Shown here in pieces: positions 1 to 8,116 of a stretch of DNA of 13,720 nt. A program made the position numbers and the translations under genes. The notes below the pieces were generated by a model that ran no database searches, had not been told where the DNA came from, and saw only the letters and a list, made by a program, of their open reading frames with translations. Origin of the DNA: Streptococcus parasanguinis (GTDB lineage Bacteria; Bacillota; Bacilli; Lactobacillales; Streptococcaceae); contig JAGZZN010000052.1 in assembly GCA_018377375.1 (NCBI GenBank), positions 1 through 13,720 on the forward strand, in the 5' to 3' direction. The stretch's first letter is position 1; each line of letters begins with the position of its first letter.

Positions 1-1397
1 GCTTCTTCTGAAAGCGGTACGTGGATGGCCATTTGGTCACCGTCAAAGTCGGCATTGTAGGCTTCACAGACAAGGGGGTGCAAGCGAAGGGCTTTCCCGT
101 CAATCAAGACAGGCTCAAAGGCTTGGATCCCCAAACGGTGAAGGGTCGGTGCGCGGTTCAAGAGAACCGGGTGTTCTTTGATCACTTCTTCTAGGATATC
201 CCAGATGCGTTCATCTCCACGTTCGACCAAGCGTTTTGCAGCTTTAACGTTTTGCACGATATCACGCGCAACGATTTCACGCATCACGAATGGTTTGAAG
301 AGCTCGATGGCCATTTCACGTGGCACACCACATTGGTACATCTTCAGAGTTGGACCAACGGCGATAACAGAACGTCCTGAGAAGTCAACCCGTTTACCGA
401 GCAAGTTTTGACGGAAGCGTCCTTGTTTCCCTTTGAGCATGTGACTCAATGATTTTAATGGACGGCTACCTGGTCCTGTGATTGGACGACCACGACGACC
501 GTTATCGATCAAAGCATCAACCGCTTCTTGAAGCATCCGTTTTTCGTTTTGCACGATGATACCAGGGGCATTCAACTCAAGCAAACGTGCTAAACGGTTG
601 TTCCGGTTGATCACACGACGATAGAGGTCGTTCAAGTCAGAGGCAGCAAAACGGCCACCATCCAATTGGACCATCGGACGAAGATCTGGTGGAATAACCG
701 GAAGGATGTTGAGAACCATCCATTCTGGCTTGTTACCAGATTTGTAGAAGGCATCCAAGACATCCAAACGACGAACAGCCTTCACACGTTTTTGACCAGT
801 TGCAGTCTTCAATTCTTCTTTCAAGAGAGCAATTTCAGCTTCCAAATCCACTTGTTTCAAGAGGTCTTGGATCGCTTCTGCACCCATCTTAGCTACAAAG
901 GAACCTGGTCCGTATTCACGCAAGCGTTCACGGTATTCACGTTCTGTCATGATGGATTTGTGCTCAAGTGGTGTATCTTTTGGATCGATCACCACGTAAG
1001 CTGCGAAGTAAATGACTTCTTCAAGGGCACGAGGGCTCATATCCAAGGTCAATCCCATACGAGAAGGGATGCCTTTGAAGTACCAGATGTGTGATACAGG
1101 CGCTTTCAACTCGATGTGTCCCATACGTTCACGACGAACTTTCGCACGTGTTACTTCAACCCCACAGCGGTCACAAACGATCCCTTTGTAACGGATCCGT
1201 TTGTATTTCCCACACGCACATTCCCAGTCTTTTGTAGGTCCAAAGATGACTTCATCAAAGAGACCTTCACGTTCTGGTTTCAATGTACGGTAGTTGATTG
1301 TTTCAGGTTTCTTGACCTCTCCATAAGACCATGAACGGACCTTGCTTGGAGAAGCTAGGGTGATTTGCATACTTTTAAAACGATTTACATCAACCAC
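1..1397 (-). CDS. rpoC: RNA polymerase beta' subunit, N-terminal part (3' end outside window)
   Basis: Largest catalytic subunit of RNA polymerase. The window holds the first 465 codons; the rest lies beyond position 1. The protein begins MVDVNRFKSMQITLASPSKV, as in streptococcal RpoC. The start is GTG at 1397, with an AGGAAAGG ribosome binding site about 9 nt upstream; no ATG fits the family's N-terminus. The N-terminal zinc ribbon is intact, with Cys60, Cys62, Cys75 and Cys78. The catalytic NADFDGDQM motif lies at residues 448-456 (bases 30-56), with the three magnesium-binding aspartates at 450, 452 and 454, so the visible part includes the start of the active site. It follows rpoB by 159 nt on the same strand and is probably cotranscribed from the rpoB promoter, since I see no strong promoter in the gap. 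The family is about 1,200 residues in this genus, so roughly 60% is missing because of the window edge, not because the gene is broken. Confidence 0.98.
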   Translation of the reverse strand, partial: MVDVNRFKSMQITLASPSKVRSWSYGEVKKPETINYRTLKPEREGLFDEVIFGPTKDWECACGKYKRIRYKGIVCDRCGVEVTRAKVRRERMGHIELKAPVSHIWYFKGIPSRMGLTLDMSPRALEEVIYFAAYVVIDPKDTPLEHKSIMTEREYRERLREYGPGSFVAKMGAEAIQDLLKQVDLEAEIALLKEELKTATGQKRVKAVRRLDVLDAFYKSGNKPEWMVLNILPVIPPDLRPMVQLDGGRFAASDLNDLYRRVINRNNRLARLLELNAPGIIVQNEKRMLQEAVDALIDNGRRGRPITGPGSRPLKSLSHMLKGKQGRFRQNLLGKRVDFSGRSVIAVGPTLKMYQCGVPREMAIELFKPFVMREIVARDIVQNVKAAKRLVERGDERIWDILEEVIKEHPVLLNRAPTLHRLGIQAFEPVLIDGKALRLHPLVCEAYNADFDGDQMAIHVPLSEE

Positions 1398-1437
1398 TAT
1401 TTCTTACCTTTCCTTGTTTTCATACTTGTTTCATTTG

Positions 1438-1490
1438 GATACAGCTTAGGTGGGGGAAGAAAGGAAACTTTCTTGCCACCTCCTTGTATC
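1438..1490 (-). other. Strong hairpin in the rpoB-rpoC intercistronic mRNA
   Basis: Three nested stems share one axis. On the plus strand GATACA (1438-1443) pairs with TGTATC (1485-1490), AGGTGG (1448-1453) with CCACCT (1476-1481), and AAGAAAG (1457-1463) with CTTTCTT (1468-1474), around a 4-nt loop. In the transcribed direction no U-tract follows, so it is not an intrinsic terminator. TGTATC occurs twice in tandem (1485-1496), which gives the outer stem two possible registers. I infer an RNA processing or stability element that could set the rpoB:rpoC ratio. Confidence 0.6.
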
Positions 1491-1556
1491 TGTATCTTGT
1501 TATCGAATCATCCTGTCAGAAGCATTGGTTTCTCACAAGACAATCATTTTTACTGA

Positions 1557-4500
1557 TTATTTTTCTGATTCTTCAGCATCAAAGGCTGCTTTTGCTTCCT
1601 TGGCTGCTTTTTCACGTGCTTTTTCAAGGTCATCCACATGAATCACATCATCGTCTTCCCCTTCATCGAGGTCACGAAGTTCCACTTCTTGATCATCTTC
1701 GTCCAAGACACGCATGTCAAGACCAAGAGATTGCAATTCTTTGACAAGAACGCGGAAGGATTCTGGTACACCTGGTTTTGGAATTGGTTTACCTTTGGTA
1801 ATCGCTTCATAAGCTTTCAAACGTCCGTTGACATCATCTGACTTGTAAGTCAAGATTTCTTGAAGGACATTTGATGCACCATAAGCCTCAAGGGCCCACA
1901 CTTCCATTTCCCCGAAACGTTGTCCACCAAACTGAGCTTTCCCTCCGAGTGGTTGTTGGGTAACCATTGAGTATGGTCCAACTGAACGGGCATGGAGTTT
2001 ATCATCAACCATGTGGTGAAGCTTGATCATGTACATGACACCGACAGAGACACGGTTGTCAAATGGCTCACCTGTACGTCCATCGTAAAGAATGGTCTTG
2101 GCATCGCTATCCATACCAGCTTCTTTTACAGTATCCCAGAGGTCTTCTGAGCTTGCTCCGTCAAAGACTGGTGTTGCGATGTGGATACCCAAGTTACGAG
2201 CGGCCATACCAAGGTGAAGTTCCATAACCTGACCGATATTCATACGTGATGGCACCCCAAGAGGGTTCAACATGATGTCAACCGGTGTACCGTCTGGAAG
2301 GTAAGGCATATCTTCAACTGGAACAATACGAGACACAACCCCTTTGTTTCCGTGACGACCGGCCATCTTATCTCCGACGCGGATCTTGCGTTTTTGTGCG
2401 ATGTAAACACGAACCAACATGTTGACACCCGATTGCAATTCATCTCCGTTTGCACGCGTAAAGATCTTAACATCGCGAACGACTCCATCTCCACCGTGAG
2501 GTACACGAAGAGAAGTATCCCGCACTTCACGAGATTTATCTCCAAAGATCGCGTGAAGGAGACGTTCTTCAGCAGAAAGGTCTTTTTCACCCTTCGGTGT
2601 TACCTTACCGACAAGGATATCGCCTTCTTTTACTTCTGCACCAATACGGATAATACCTGTTTCATCCAAGTCACGAAGAGCATCTTCACCGACGTTTGGA
2701 ATTTCACGGGTAATTTCTTCAGGGCCTAATTTGGTATCGCGTGTTTCTGATTCGAATTCTTCCAAGTGAACAGATGTGTAGACATCTTCTTTCACCAAGC
2801 GTTCGCTCATGATAACGGCATCCTCGAAGTTATACCCTTCCCAAGTCATGTAAGCGACGATTGGGTTTTGACCAAGGGCCATTTCCCCTTTTTCCATCGA
2901 TGGACCGTCAGCGATAAAGTCGCCTTTTTCAACGACATCGCCAACTTTTACAAGGGTACGTTGGTTGTAAGCCGTACCTGAGTTTGAACGACGGAATTTT
3001 TGGATATGGTAAACATCAAGAGATCCATCTTCCCGACGAACTTCTACCTTATCTGCATCTGCATAAGTAACTTTACCATCGTGTTGAGCAATGACTGCAG
3101 CTCCTGAGTCATGGGCTGCTTGGTATTCCATACCAGTCCCCACGTAAGGGGCTTTTGGATCGATCAATGGCACAGCCTGACGTTGCATGTTTGCACCCAT
3201 GAGGGCACGGTTGGAGTCATCGTTTTCCAAGAAAGGAATACATGCTGTCGCAACGGCAACTACTTGTTTTGGAGACACGTCCATGTAGTCGACTTGATCA
3301 GATGGGAATTCTTGGTTGTTACCACGGTGACGTCCCATAACGATCGGCTCAGCAAAGCCACCTTTTTCGTTCAACTTAGAGTTGGCCTGAGCGACGATGT
3401 ACTCATCTTCTTCATCGGCTGTCAACCAAACGATTTCGTTGGTCACTACACCTTTTTCACGGTCCACTTTACGGTATGGTGTTTGGATGAAACCATATTT
3501 GTTCAAGTGTCCATAAGATGACAAGTTGTTGATCAAACCGATGTTTGGTCCTTCAGGTGTTTCGATCGGACACATACGACCATAGTGGGTATAGTGCACG
3601 TCACGCACTTCATATCCGGCACGGTCACGTGTCAAACCACCAGGCCCTAAGGCAGACAAACGACGTTTGTGAGACAACTCAGAAAGTGGGTTGTGTTGGT
3701 CCATGAACTGTGACAACTGTGAAGATCCAAAGAATTCTTTAATTGCTGCAGTTACTGGGCGGATGTTGATGATTTGTTGTGGTGTCAAGACGTCGTTATC
3801 TTGTACAGACATCCGTTCGCGAACGTTTCGTTCCATCCGTGAAAGTCCAAGACGCACTTGGTTGGCAAGCAATTCACCAACGGCACGAATCCGACGATTT
3901 CCAAGGTGGTCGATATCATCTACACGGCCAATACCTTCTGCAAGGTTCAAGAAATAGCTCATTTCTGCCAAGATATCAGCTGGAGTCACAATCCGTACTT
4001 TGTCAGATGGGTTAGCATTTCCGATGATGGTGACAACGCGGTCTGGATCTGTTGGAGCGACAACTTTGAATTTTTGCAATTCAACTGGTTCTGTCAAAAC
4101 AGCAGCATCATTTGGAATGTAGGTGATTTTGTTCAAACCGTTATCCAATTGTTCTGAGATGCTGTCGATCACATCGCGCGTCATGACAGTACCAGCTTCT
4201 ACAAGGATTTCCCCTGTTTCAGCATCTACCAATGGTTCTGCGATTGTTTGGTTCAACAAGCGGTTCTTGATATTGAGTTTCTTGTTGATCTTGTAGCGAC
4301 CAACTGGTGCCAAGTCATAACGACGTGGATCAAAGAAACGGGCTACCAACAAGCTACGTGAGCTTTCCGCTGTTTTTGGTTCACCTGGACGAAGACGCTC
4401 GTAGATTTCTTTGAGGGCTTCATCTGTCCGTGAATCCATTGGATTTTTGTGGATATCTTTTTCAATGGTATTGCGAACCAATTCGCTGTCCCCAAAGATA

Positions 4501-5126
4501 TCGATGATTTCATCATCTCCAGAGAATCCAAGAGCACGCACAAGAGTTGTAAATGGAATCTTACGTGTGCGGTCGATACGTGTGTAAGCAATGTCTTTTG
4601 AGTCGGTTTCAAGCTCTAACCAAGCCCCACGGTTAGGGATAACAGTTGATCCATAACCAACCTTACCATTCTTGTCCACCTTATCATTGAAGTAGACACC
4701 TGGTGAGCGGACCAACTGAGATACGATAATCCGTTCTCCACCATTGATGATGAAGGTTCCCATTTCAGTCATGATTGGGAAATCACCAAAGAAAACTTCT
4801 TGGGTCTTGATTTCACCTGTTTCTTTGTTGACCAAACGGAAGGTCACAAAGATTGGTGCTGAGTAGCTGGCATCGTGGATGCGCGCTTCTTCAAGCGAAT
4901 ACTTAGGTTCGCGGATTTCATAACCCACAAATTCCAATTCCATTGTATCCGTGAAGTTTGAGATGGGAAGCACATCTTCAAATACTTCCTTCAAGCCATG
5001 ATCCAAGAAATCTTTGAATGAGTCTGTCTGGATTTCAATCAAGTTTGGTAAATCAAGAACCTCTTTGATTCTTGAAAAACTACGACGGGTCCGATGTTTC
5101 CCGTATTGAACGTCATGTCCTGCCAA
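1557..5126 (-). CDS. rpoB: RNA polymerase beta subunit
   Basis: Second-largest catalytic subunit of RNA polymerase, full length at 1,189 residues. The start is TTG at 5126 (LAGHDVQYGKHRTRRSF, first residue read as Met), with an AAGGAG ribosome binding site about 8 nt upstream. The rifampicin-binding region is wild type: QFMDQHNPLSELSHKRRLS, with Asp476, His486 and Ser491 matching E. coli 516, 526 and 531, so no target-based rifampicin resistance is predicted. The beta-specific ALGPGGLTRDRAG, CPIETPEGPNIGLI and C-terminal GGKAQFGGQRFGEMEVWALE segments are present. The C-terminus ends in an acidic and Lys/Ala-rich tail (DEGEDDDVIHVDDLEKAREK...), usual in streptococci. It lies between pbp1b and rpoC and has its own promoter and a long structured leader instead of following rplL as in many bacteria. 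Confidence 0.99.
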   Translation of the reverse strand: MAGHDVQYGKHRTRRSFSRIKEVLDLPNLIEIQTDSFKDFLDHGLKEVFEDVLPISNFTDTMELEFVGYEIREPKYSLEEARIHDASYSAPIFVTFRLVNKETGEIKTQEVFFGDFPIMTEMGTFIINGGERIIVSQLVRSPGVYFNDKVDKNGKVGYGSTVIPNRGAWLELETDSKDIAYTRIDRTRKIPFTTLVRALGFSGDDEIIDIFGDSELVRNTIEKDIHKNPMDSRTDEALKEIYERLRPGEPKTAESSRSLLVARFFDPRRYDLAPVGRYKINKKLNIKNRLLNQTIAEPLVDAETGEILVEAGTVMTRDVIDSISEQLDNGLNKITYIPNDAAVLTEPVELQKFKVVAPTDPDRVVTIIGNANPSDKVRIVTPADILAEMSYFLNLAEGIGRVDDIDHLGNRRIRAVGELLANQVRLGLSRMERNVRERMSVQDNDVLTPQQIINIRPVTAAIKEFFGSSQLSQFMDQHNPLSELSHKRRLSALGPGGLTRDRAGYEVRDVHYTHYGRMCPIETPEGPNIGLINNLSSYGHLNKYGFIQTPYRKVDREKGVVTNEIVWLTADEEDEYIVAQANSKLNEKGGFAEPIVMGRHRGNNQEFPSDQVDYMDVSPKQVVAVATACIPFLENDDSNRALMGANMQRQAVPLIDPKAPYVGTGMEYQAAHDSGAAVIAQHDGKVTYADADKVEVRREDGSLDVYHIQKFRRSNSGTAYNQRTLVKVGDVVEKGDFIADGPSMEKGEMALGQNPIVAYMTWEGYNFEDAVIMSERLVKEDVYTSVHLEEFESETRDTKLGPEEITREIPNVGEDALRDLDETGIIRIGAEVKEGDILVGKVTPKGEKDLSAEERLLHAIFGDKSREVRDTSLRVPHGGDGVVRDVKIFTRANGDELQSGVNMLVRVYIAQKRKIRVGDKMAGRHGNKGVVSRIVPVEDMPYLPDGTPVDIMLNPLGVPSRMNIGQVMELHLGMAARNLGIHIATPVFDGASSEDLWDTVKEAGMDSDAKTILYDGRTGEPFDNRVSVGVMYMIKLHHMVDDKLHARSVGPYSMVTQQPLGGKAQFGGQRFGEMEVWALEAYGASNVLQEILTYKSDDVNGRLKAYEAITKGKPIPKPGVPESFRVLVKELQSLGLDMRVLDEDDQEVELRDLDEGEDDDVIHVDDLEKAREKAAKEAKAAFDAEESEK

Positions 5127-5152
5127 AGTTTTTAGCTCCTTTTTCCATACTA

Positions 5153-5187
5153 GGATAGCTTGGTAAAATGACTTTCACCACCTATCC
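5153..5187 (-). ncRNA. Leader hairpin before the rpoB start; candidate Lacto-rpoB motif
   Basis: On the plus strand GGATAG (5153-5158) pairs with CTATCC (5182-5187), and TGGTAAAA (5161-5168) pairs with TTTCACCA (5173-5180) with one G-U pair in the RNA, around a 4-nt loop. The 14-bp stem ends about 10 nt before the rpoB ribosome binding site. A conserved RNA called Lacto-rpoB is known upstream of rpoB in lactic acid bacteria. This hairpin is the best-placed candidate in the leader, but I matched it by position and structure, not to a remembered consensus. A role in controlling rpoB translation is inferred. Confidence 0.5.
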
Positions 5188-5205
5188 GGTTTTAACTACA
5201 ATTGT

Positions 5206-5239
5206 GTGATTTGCATCACGTGAAGAGCTGTCTCTTCAC
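5206..5239 (-). other. Tandem hairpins in the rpoB leader
   Basis: Two perfect stem-loops lie side by side. GTGAAGAG (5220-5227) pairs with CTCTTCAC (5232-5239) around a 4-nt loop. GTGAT (5206-5210) pairs with ATCAC (5215-5219) around a loop that reads GCAA in the RNA, a GNRA tetraloop. The adjacency suggests coaxial stacking in a folded leader. Confidence 0.45.
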
Positions 5240-5316
5240 CTCATTCGTCGCTTTTTGTAATTTTTAGAAAAATTAAATTTGTGTAACAAACTAGGCTTTT
5301 TCTGAAAAATAGGCAC

Positions 5317-5361
5317 AAAAAGAGCAGCTAAATCGACTTATTCAAGTAAGATTTAACTGCT
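5317..5361 (-). terminator. Terminator or attenuator between the rpoB promoter and rpoB
   Basis: On the plus strand AGCAGCTAAATC (5323-5334) pairs with GATTTAACTGCT (5350-5361), 12 bp with one G-U pair, and an inner ACTT/AAGT stem tops it. In the minus-strand transcript it is followed by C and five U residues (5317-5321). It probably ends pbp1b transcription, whose stop codon is 117 nt upstream. Because the rpoB promoter at 5419-5447 lies upstream of it, rpoB transcripts must also pass through it. Confidence 0.6.
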
Positions 5362-5369
5362 GTAAGCTC

Positions 5370-5393
5370 TTATTTGGACAATATTTCAAATAA
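5370..5393 (-). other. Hairpin just upstream of the leader terminator
   Basis: TTATTTG (5370-5376) pairs with CAAATAA (5387-5393) around a 10-nt loop. Its 3' arm, followed by GAGC in the RNA, abuts the terminator stem. The AAGAGC at that junction could pair either with this hairpin's base or with GCTCTT at the terminator's 3' side. That is the arrangement of competing structures in an attenuator. The competition is inferred. Confidence 0.35.
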
Positions 5394-5418
5394 AGCACAC
5401 GACAAATTAGTTATCACT

Positions 5419-5447
5419 ATTATACCGTTTTTTGCTCCAAAAATCAA
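5419..5447 (-). promoter_or_regulatory. rpoBC promoter
   Basis: On the minus strand TTGATT (5442-5447) and a perfect TATAAT (5419-5424) are separated by exactly 17 bp, a near-consensus housekeeping sigma promoter. The predicted start of transcription is near 5412, giving a leader of about 285 nt before rpoB. It starts 31 nt past the pbp1b stop codon, so rpoBC is probably expressed independently of pbp1b. Confidence 0.8.
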
Positions 5448-5477
5448 GGCTTTCTCTAGGTTTTCTACTGGATCAGA

Positions 5478-7934
5478 CTAGCGTCGATTGCCACGATTTG
5501 AGCTGTTTCGATTTGAACTATTGCTTGATGAACTATTGGTTGTCGAATTGTTCTTATTATTCGACTGATTTCCACTGCTATTACCGAGAATCGCTGCCCA
5601 AGCACTTTGATAATCGCTATCCGATCCCCCGATGGCAAAGCGGTATTGAGTGGTTGGCGCTCCGTTTTTGGCCCAAAGACTCGTCACCATTTGACCGCTC
5701 ACATCGATATCCCGGCCATTGACATTGACGCGACCCGGTCTTTCACCAGTCGATTTGAGCACTTCAGAGCGGATCACACTCTTATCGAGAGTGAATTTAT
5801 CCTGAATTCCGAAGAGACTTGGATCTGCTTGGTAGATCGCATTTGCCAACTGCGCCATGTATTGGGCATTGTTGTTGTATCCAGTCAAGGTCTGCATAGA
5901 AGCATTGTTGTCATGGCCAATCCAACCTCCTAAAGAAACATTAGGGGTGGACAGCATGAGCCACATATCCCCATTTGAGTTAGTGGTACCGGTTTTTCCA
6001 ATCCAGTCTGCACCTGCCAGCGTTGGGTTGACTTGGCTAATCCGTGACTTAAAGGTCGTTGTAGCACCAGACGTAATAACCCCGCGCAAGAGATCCTGCA
6101 TAATCGTTGCCGTTGCTGGAGAGTAAACACGAACAGGATCTGCCTCGTGCTTGTAGACTACATCCCCATCTCGATCAATGATTTGTTCTACCATGTAGCG
6201 TTTGAGGTAGTTCCCATTGTTAGCAATGGTTTGGAAACCATTGGTATGTTGAGCAACAGTGACCTCAATTCCTCCCCCCATCGGCAGACTCTCAATGCCA
6301 TATTCAGGAATATCATAGCCCATTTTCTTCATGTAGGATGGGACATCCACACCCTTTTCACGAAGGGTCCGGTAAGTCCAGTAAGCTGGAATATTCCATG
6401 AGGTATTGAGGGCCTCACGGAGATCCATCATGGCTGTCCCTCGGCTATCCACGTGCATGATTGGCTCACCACTTGAGAAATTAGTTGGGTAGTTAGAAAG
6501 GATGCTATTGCTTCCCATCAAGCCTTGGTCGATGGCAATCCCATAGGCCAACAATGGTTTGATAGCAGACCCTGGGGAACGCTCTGTATCAAAGGCATGG
6601 TTGTTTTGGTTACCGTCAAAATTCCGTCCACCGATAAATCCTAAAACGGCACCTGTTCGGTTGTCCATAAGGACATTCCCAACTTCTACAAGACCCGTTC
6701 CATCATCCAAGACGCTTCCAAAGTTCGCTACTGCGGCCTGCATCGCATTGTGAACCGGTTTGTTAATCGTGGTTTGAATGGTGTAGCCACCTTCGCGCAA
6801 CTCACTCTCAGCTAATTCTTGATAAGCCTTGACGGTTTCATTATTTTTCAAGTCTTGCTTGGTGACATTGTCTCGCTTGATCAAGTAATCATACATGGCC
6901 TCTTTTGCTTCTTCCATGGCTTGGAAGTAGAGGTAGTCATGCGGTGTTTTCTCGATGCCATCTGGAGCCATGAAGTCTTTAGTCAAGTCGTACTGGGCAT
7001 AGGTCTCGTAGTCTTTTTTCGACAAGGCTCCCGTCCGGTACATATTGAACAAAACGTCTTTGGCACGCGCCAAACCTAACTCGAGGTTTTCCTTGCTCTT
7101 TAGGCTACCGTCTGCAGCATAAGGAGAGTAGACAATCGGACTTTGTGGCAAGCCAGCGATAAAGGCTGCTTGTGGAACAGACAAGTCTTTTGCAGAGACG
7201 CCAAAGATCCCTTGAGCTGCAGCTTCCACACCTGCAATATTTTGTCCCCGATTATTGCGTCCAAAAGGCGAAACATTTAAGTAGGTGGTTAGGATTTCAT
7301 TTTTATCCATTCCCCGCTCTAAAGCCAAGGCATCGACAATCTCTGTCGCCTTACGAGTAAAGGTTGGAGCGTCTCCCACGACTTGCTGTTTGATCAACTG
7401 CTGGGTTAAGGTCGATCCCCCACTAGAGGAACCCACGCCGGCTACAGAGCCAAGCGTCGCCCGAAGAACAGCTTTGGGTACAACCCCTTTGTGGCTTTCA
7501 AAGTTCTCATCCTCAGTAGCGATCACAGCCTTTTTGACATTGTCAGAAATGGCATCTCCAGCTACCGGCGTGCGGATCAAATCACTGTCCACTTCTGCAA
7601 TCAGGCTCTTATCGGAATAGGTCAGTTTTGAAACACTGCTGACATTGCGAACCTGCTGGACCAGTTCTTCTGTCTTTGGAACCTTGACATTGCTAAAGAG
7701 GCTTGCTGCATAACCAATCCCGATCCCTGCGCCAAATAAAAAGAGGCACACAAATAAGGCGATCATGACATCCCACAAGAGTTTGAGCGTCCTCAAAAAG
7801 GTCGCAAAAATATCGCCGACAGACCAGCCACTTTCTTCATTTTTTTCCTTATTCGGAGTTTCTGTATACATATTTGCAAAGAATTTTTGGACTTTCTTCC
7901 AAAACTCTTGCAACTTCTCTTTTAATTGATTCAC
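5478..7934 (-). CDS. pbp1b: Class A penicillin-binding protein 1b (bifunctional transglycosylase/transpeptidase)
   Basis: Membrane-anchored enzyme that polymerises lipid II into glycan strands and cross-links them. With the GTG start at 7934 it has 818 residues, close to the roughly 820 of pneumococcal PBP1b. AAGGAG at 7944-7949 is 9 nt upstream of this start. Longer reading to 7988 would run through the promoter. A cytoplasmic N-terminus is followed by one membrane segment (about 56-79). The glycosyltransferase domain shows ATEDENFESHKG with catalytic Glu141, and GGSTLTQQ at 172-179. The transpeptidase domain shows the active-site motif SAIK (Ser456, Lys459), SWN (512-514) and KTG (647-649). 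The last 34 residues are a low-complexity Asn/Ser tail ending RGNRR, in place of the Ser-rich tail I recall in pneumococcus. All catalytic motifs are intact. It is divergent from tyrS. Confidence 0.96.
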   Translation of the reverse strand: MNQLKEKLQEFWKKVQKFFANMYTETPNKEKNEESGWSVGDIFATFLRTLKLLWDVMIALFVCLFLFGAGIGIGYAASLFSNVKVPKTEELVQQVRNVSSVSKLTYSDKSLIAEVDSDLIRTPVAGDAISDNVKKAVIATEDENFESHKGVVPKAVLRATLGSVAGVGSSSGGSTLTQQLIKQQVVGDAPTFTRKATEIVDALALERGMDKNEILTTYLNVSPFGRNNRGQNIAGVEAAAQGIFGVSAKDLSVPQAAFIAGLPQSPIVYSPYAADGSLKSKENLELGLARAKDVLFNMYRTGALSKKDYETYAQYDLTKDFMAPDGIEKTPHDYLYFQAMEEAKEAMYDYLIKRDNVTKQDLKNNETVKAYQELAESELREGGYTIQTTINKPVHNAMQAAVANFGSVLDDGTGLVEVGNVLMDNRTGAVLGFIGGRNFDGNQNNHAFDTERSPGSAIKPLLAYGIAIDQGLMGSNSILSNYPTNFSSGEPIMHVDSRGTAMMDLREALNTSWNIPAYWTYRTLREKGVDVPSYMKKMGYDIPEYGIESLPMGGGIEVTVAQHTNGFQTIANNGNYLKRYMVEQIIDRDGDVVYKHEADPVRVYSPATATIMQDLLRGVITSGATTTFKSRISQVNPTLAGADWIGKTGTTNSNGDMWLMLSTPNVSLGGWIGHDNNASMQTLTGYNNNAQYMAQLANAIYQADPSLFGIQDKFTLDKSVIRSEVLKSTGERPGRVNVNGRDIDVSGQMVTSLWAKNGAPTTQYRFAIGGSDSDYQSAWAAILGNSSGNQSNNKNNSTTNSSSSNSSNRNSSNRGNRR

Positions 7935-7958
7935 TGATTCTTTCTCCTTGTTCCCTAT

Positions 7959-7988
7959 ATTATAGCAGATTAGCCCCTTTGTTTTCAA
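7959..7988 (-). promoter_or_regulatory. pbp1b promoter
   Basis: On the minus strand TTGAAA (7983-7988), an 18-bp spacer and TATAAT (7959-7964) preceded by TGC, an extended -10 element. Transcription would start near 7952, leaving a leader of only about 18 nt with the ribosome binding site close to the 5' end. This location supports the GTG start at 7934. Confidence 0.7.
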
Positions 7989-8052
7989 TCACAAGAGCGT
8001 AGAAATCCTCGCTCATTCTTCCTGGGTAAGGACAAGAAAATGATGGAAAGCA

Positions 8053-8080
8053 TTGCCATTTCCGTGGTTTATGGTAGAAT
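8053..8080 (+). promoter_or_regulatory. tyrS promoter
   Basis: TTGCCA (8053-8058), a 16-bp spacer, and TAGAAT (8075-8080) with an extended TGG before it. Transcription would start near 8087, about 30 nt before the tyrS ATG. GGAAA (8045-8049) and TTTCC (8059-8063) form a small inverted repeat around the -35 element; I do not assign it a function. Confidence 0.65.
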
Positions 8081-8116
8081 AGAGAAATGAATAAACTTAT
8101 AAAGGAGAAAAGACAC

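Noticed and set aside
666..1094. Open frames on the plus strand within rpoC and rpoB (also at 2352-2729 and 3111-3521)
   Set aside because: They are antisense to highly conserved genes, have no ribosome binding sites and resemble no known family; they arise from codon bias of the real genes.
3660..3735. Possible rifampicin-resistance changes in rpoB
   Set aside because: Asp476, His486 and Ser491 and the surrounding residues are all wild type.
5535..7988. Longer pbp1b reading from ATG at 7988
   Set aside because: The extra 18 codons run through the TTGAAA/TATAAT promoter and lack a ribosome binding site; GTG at 7934 has AAGGAG in place.
7995..8014. Inverted repeat GAGCG/CGCTC between the pbp1b and tyrS promoters
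   Set aside because: Only 5 bp with a 10-nt spacer and no U-tract; too weak to call a terminator or operator.
8087..8116. Upstream in-frame ATG for tyrS, and a T-box leader
   Set aside because: The ATG at 8087 coincides with the predicted transcription start and has no ribosome binding site. The leader is only about 30 nt, far too short for a T-box.
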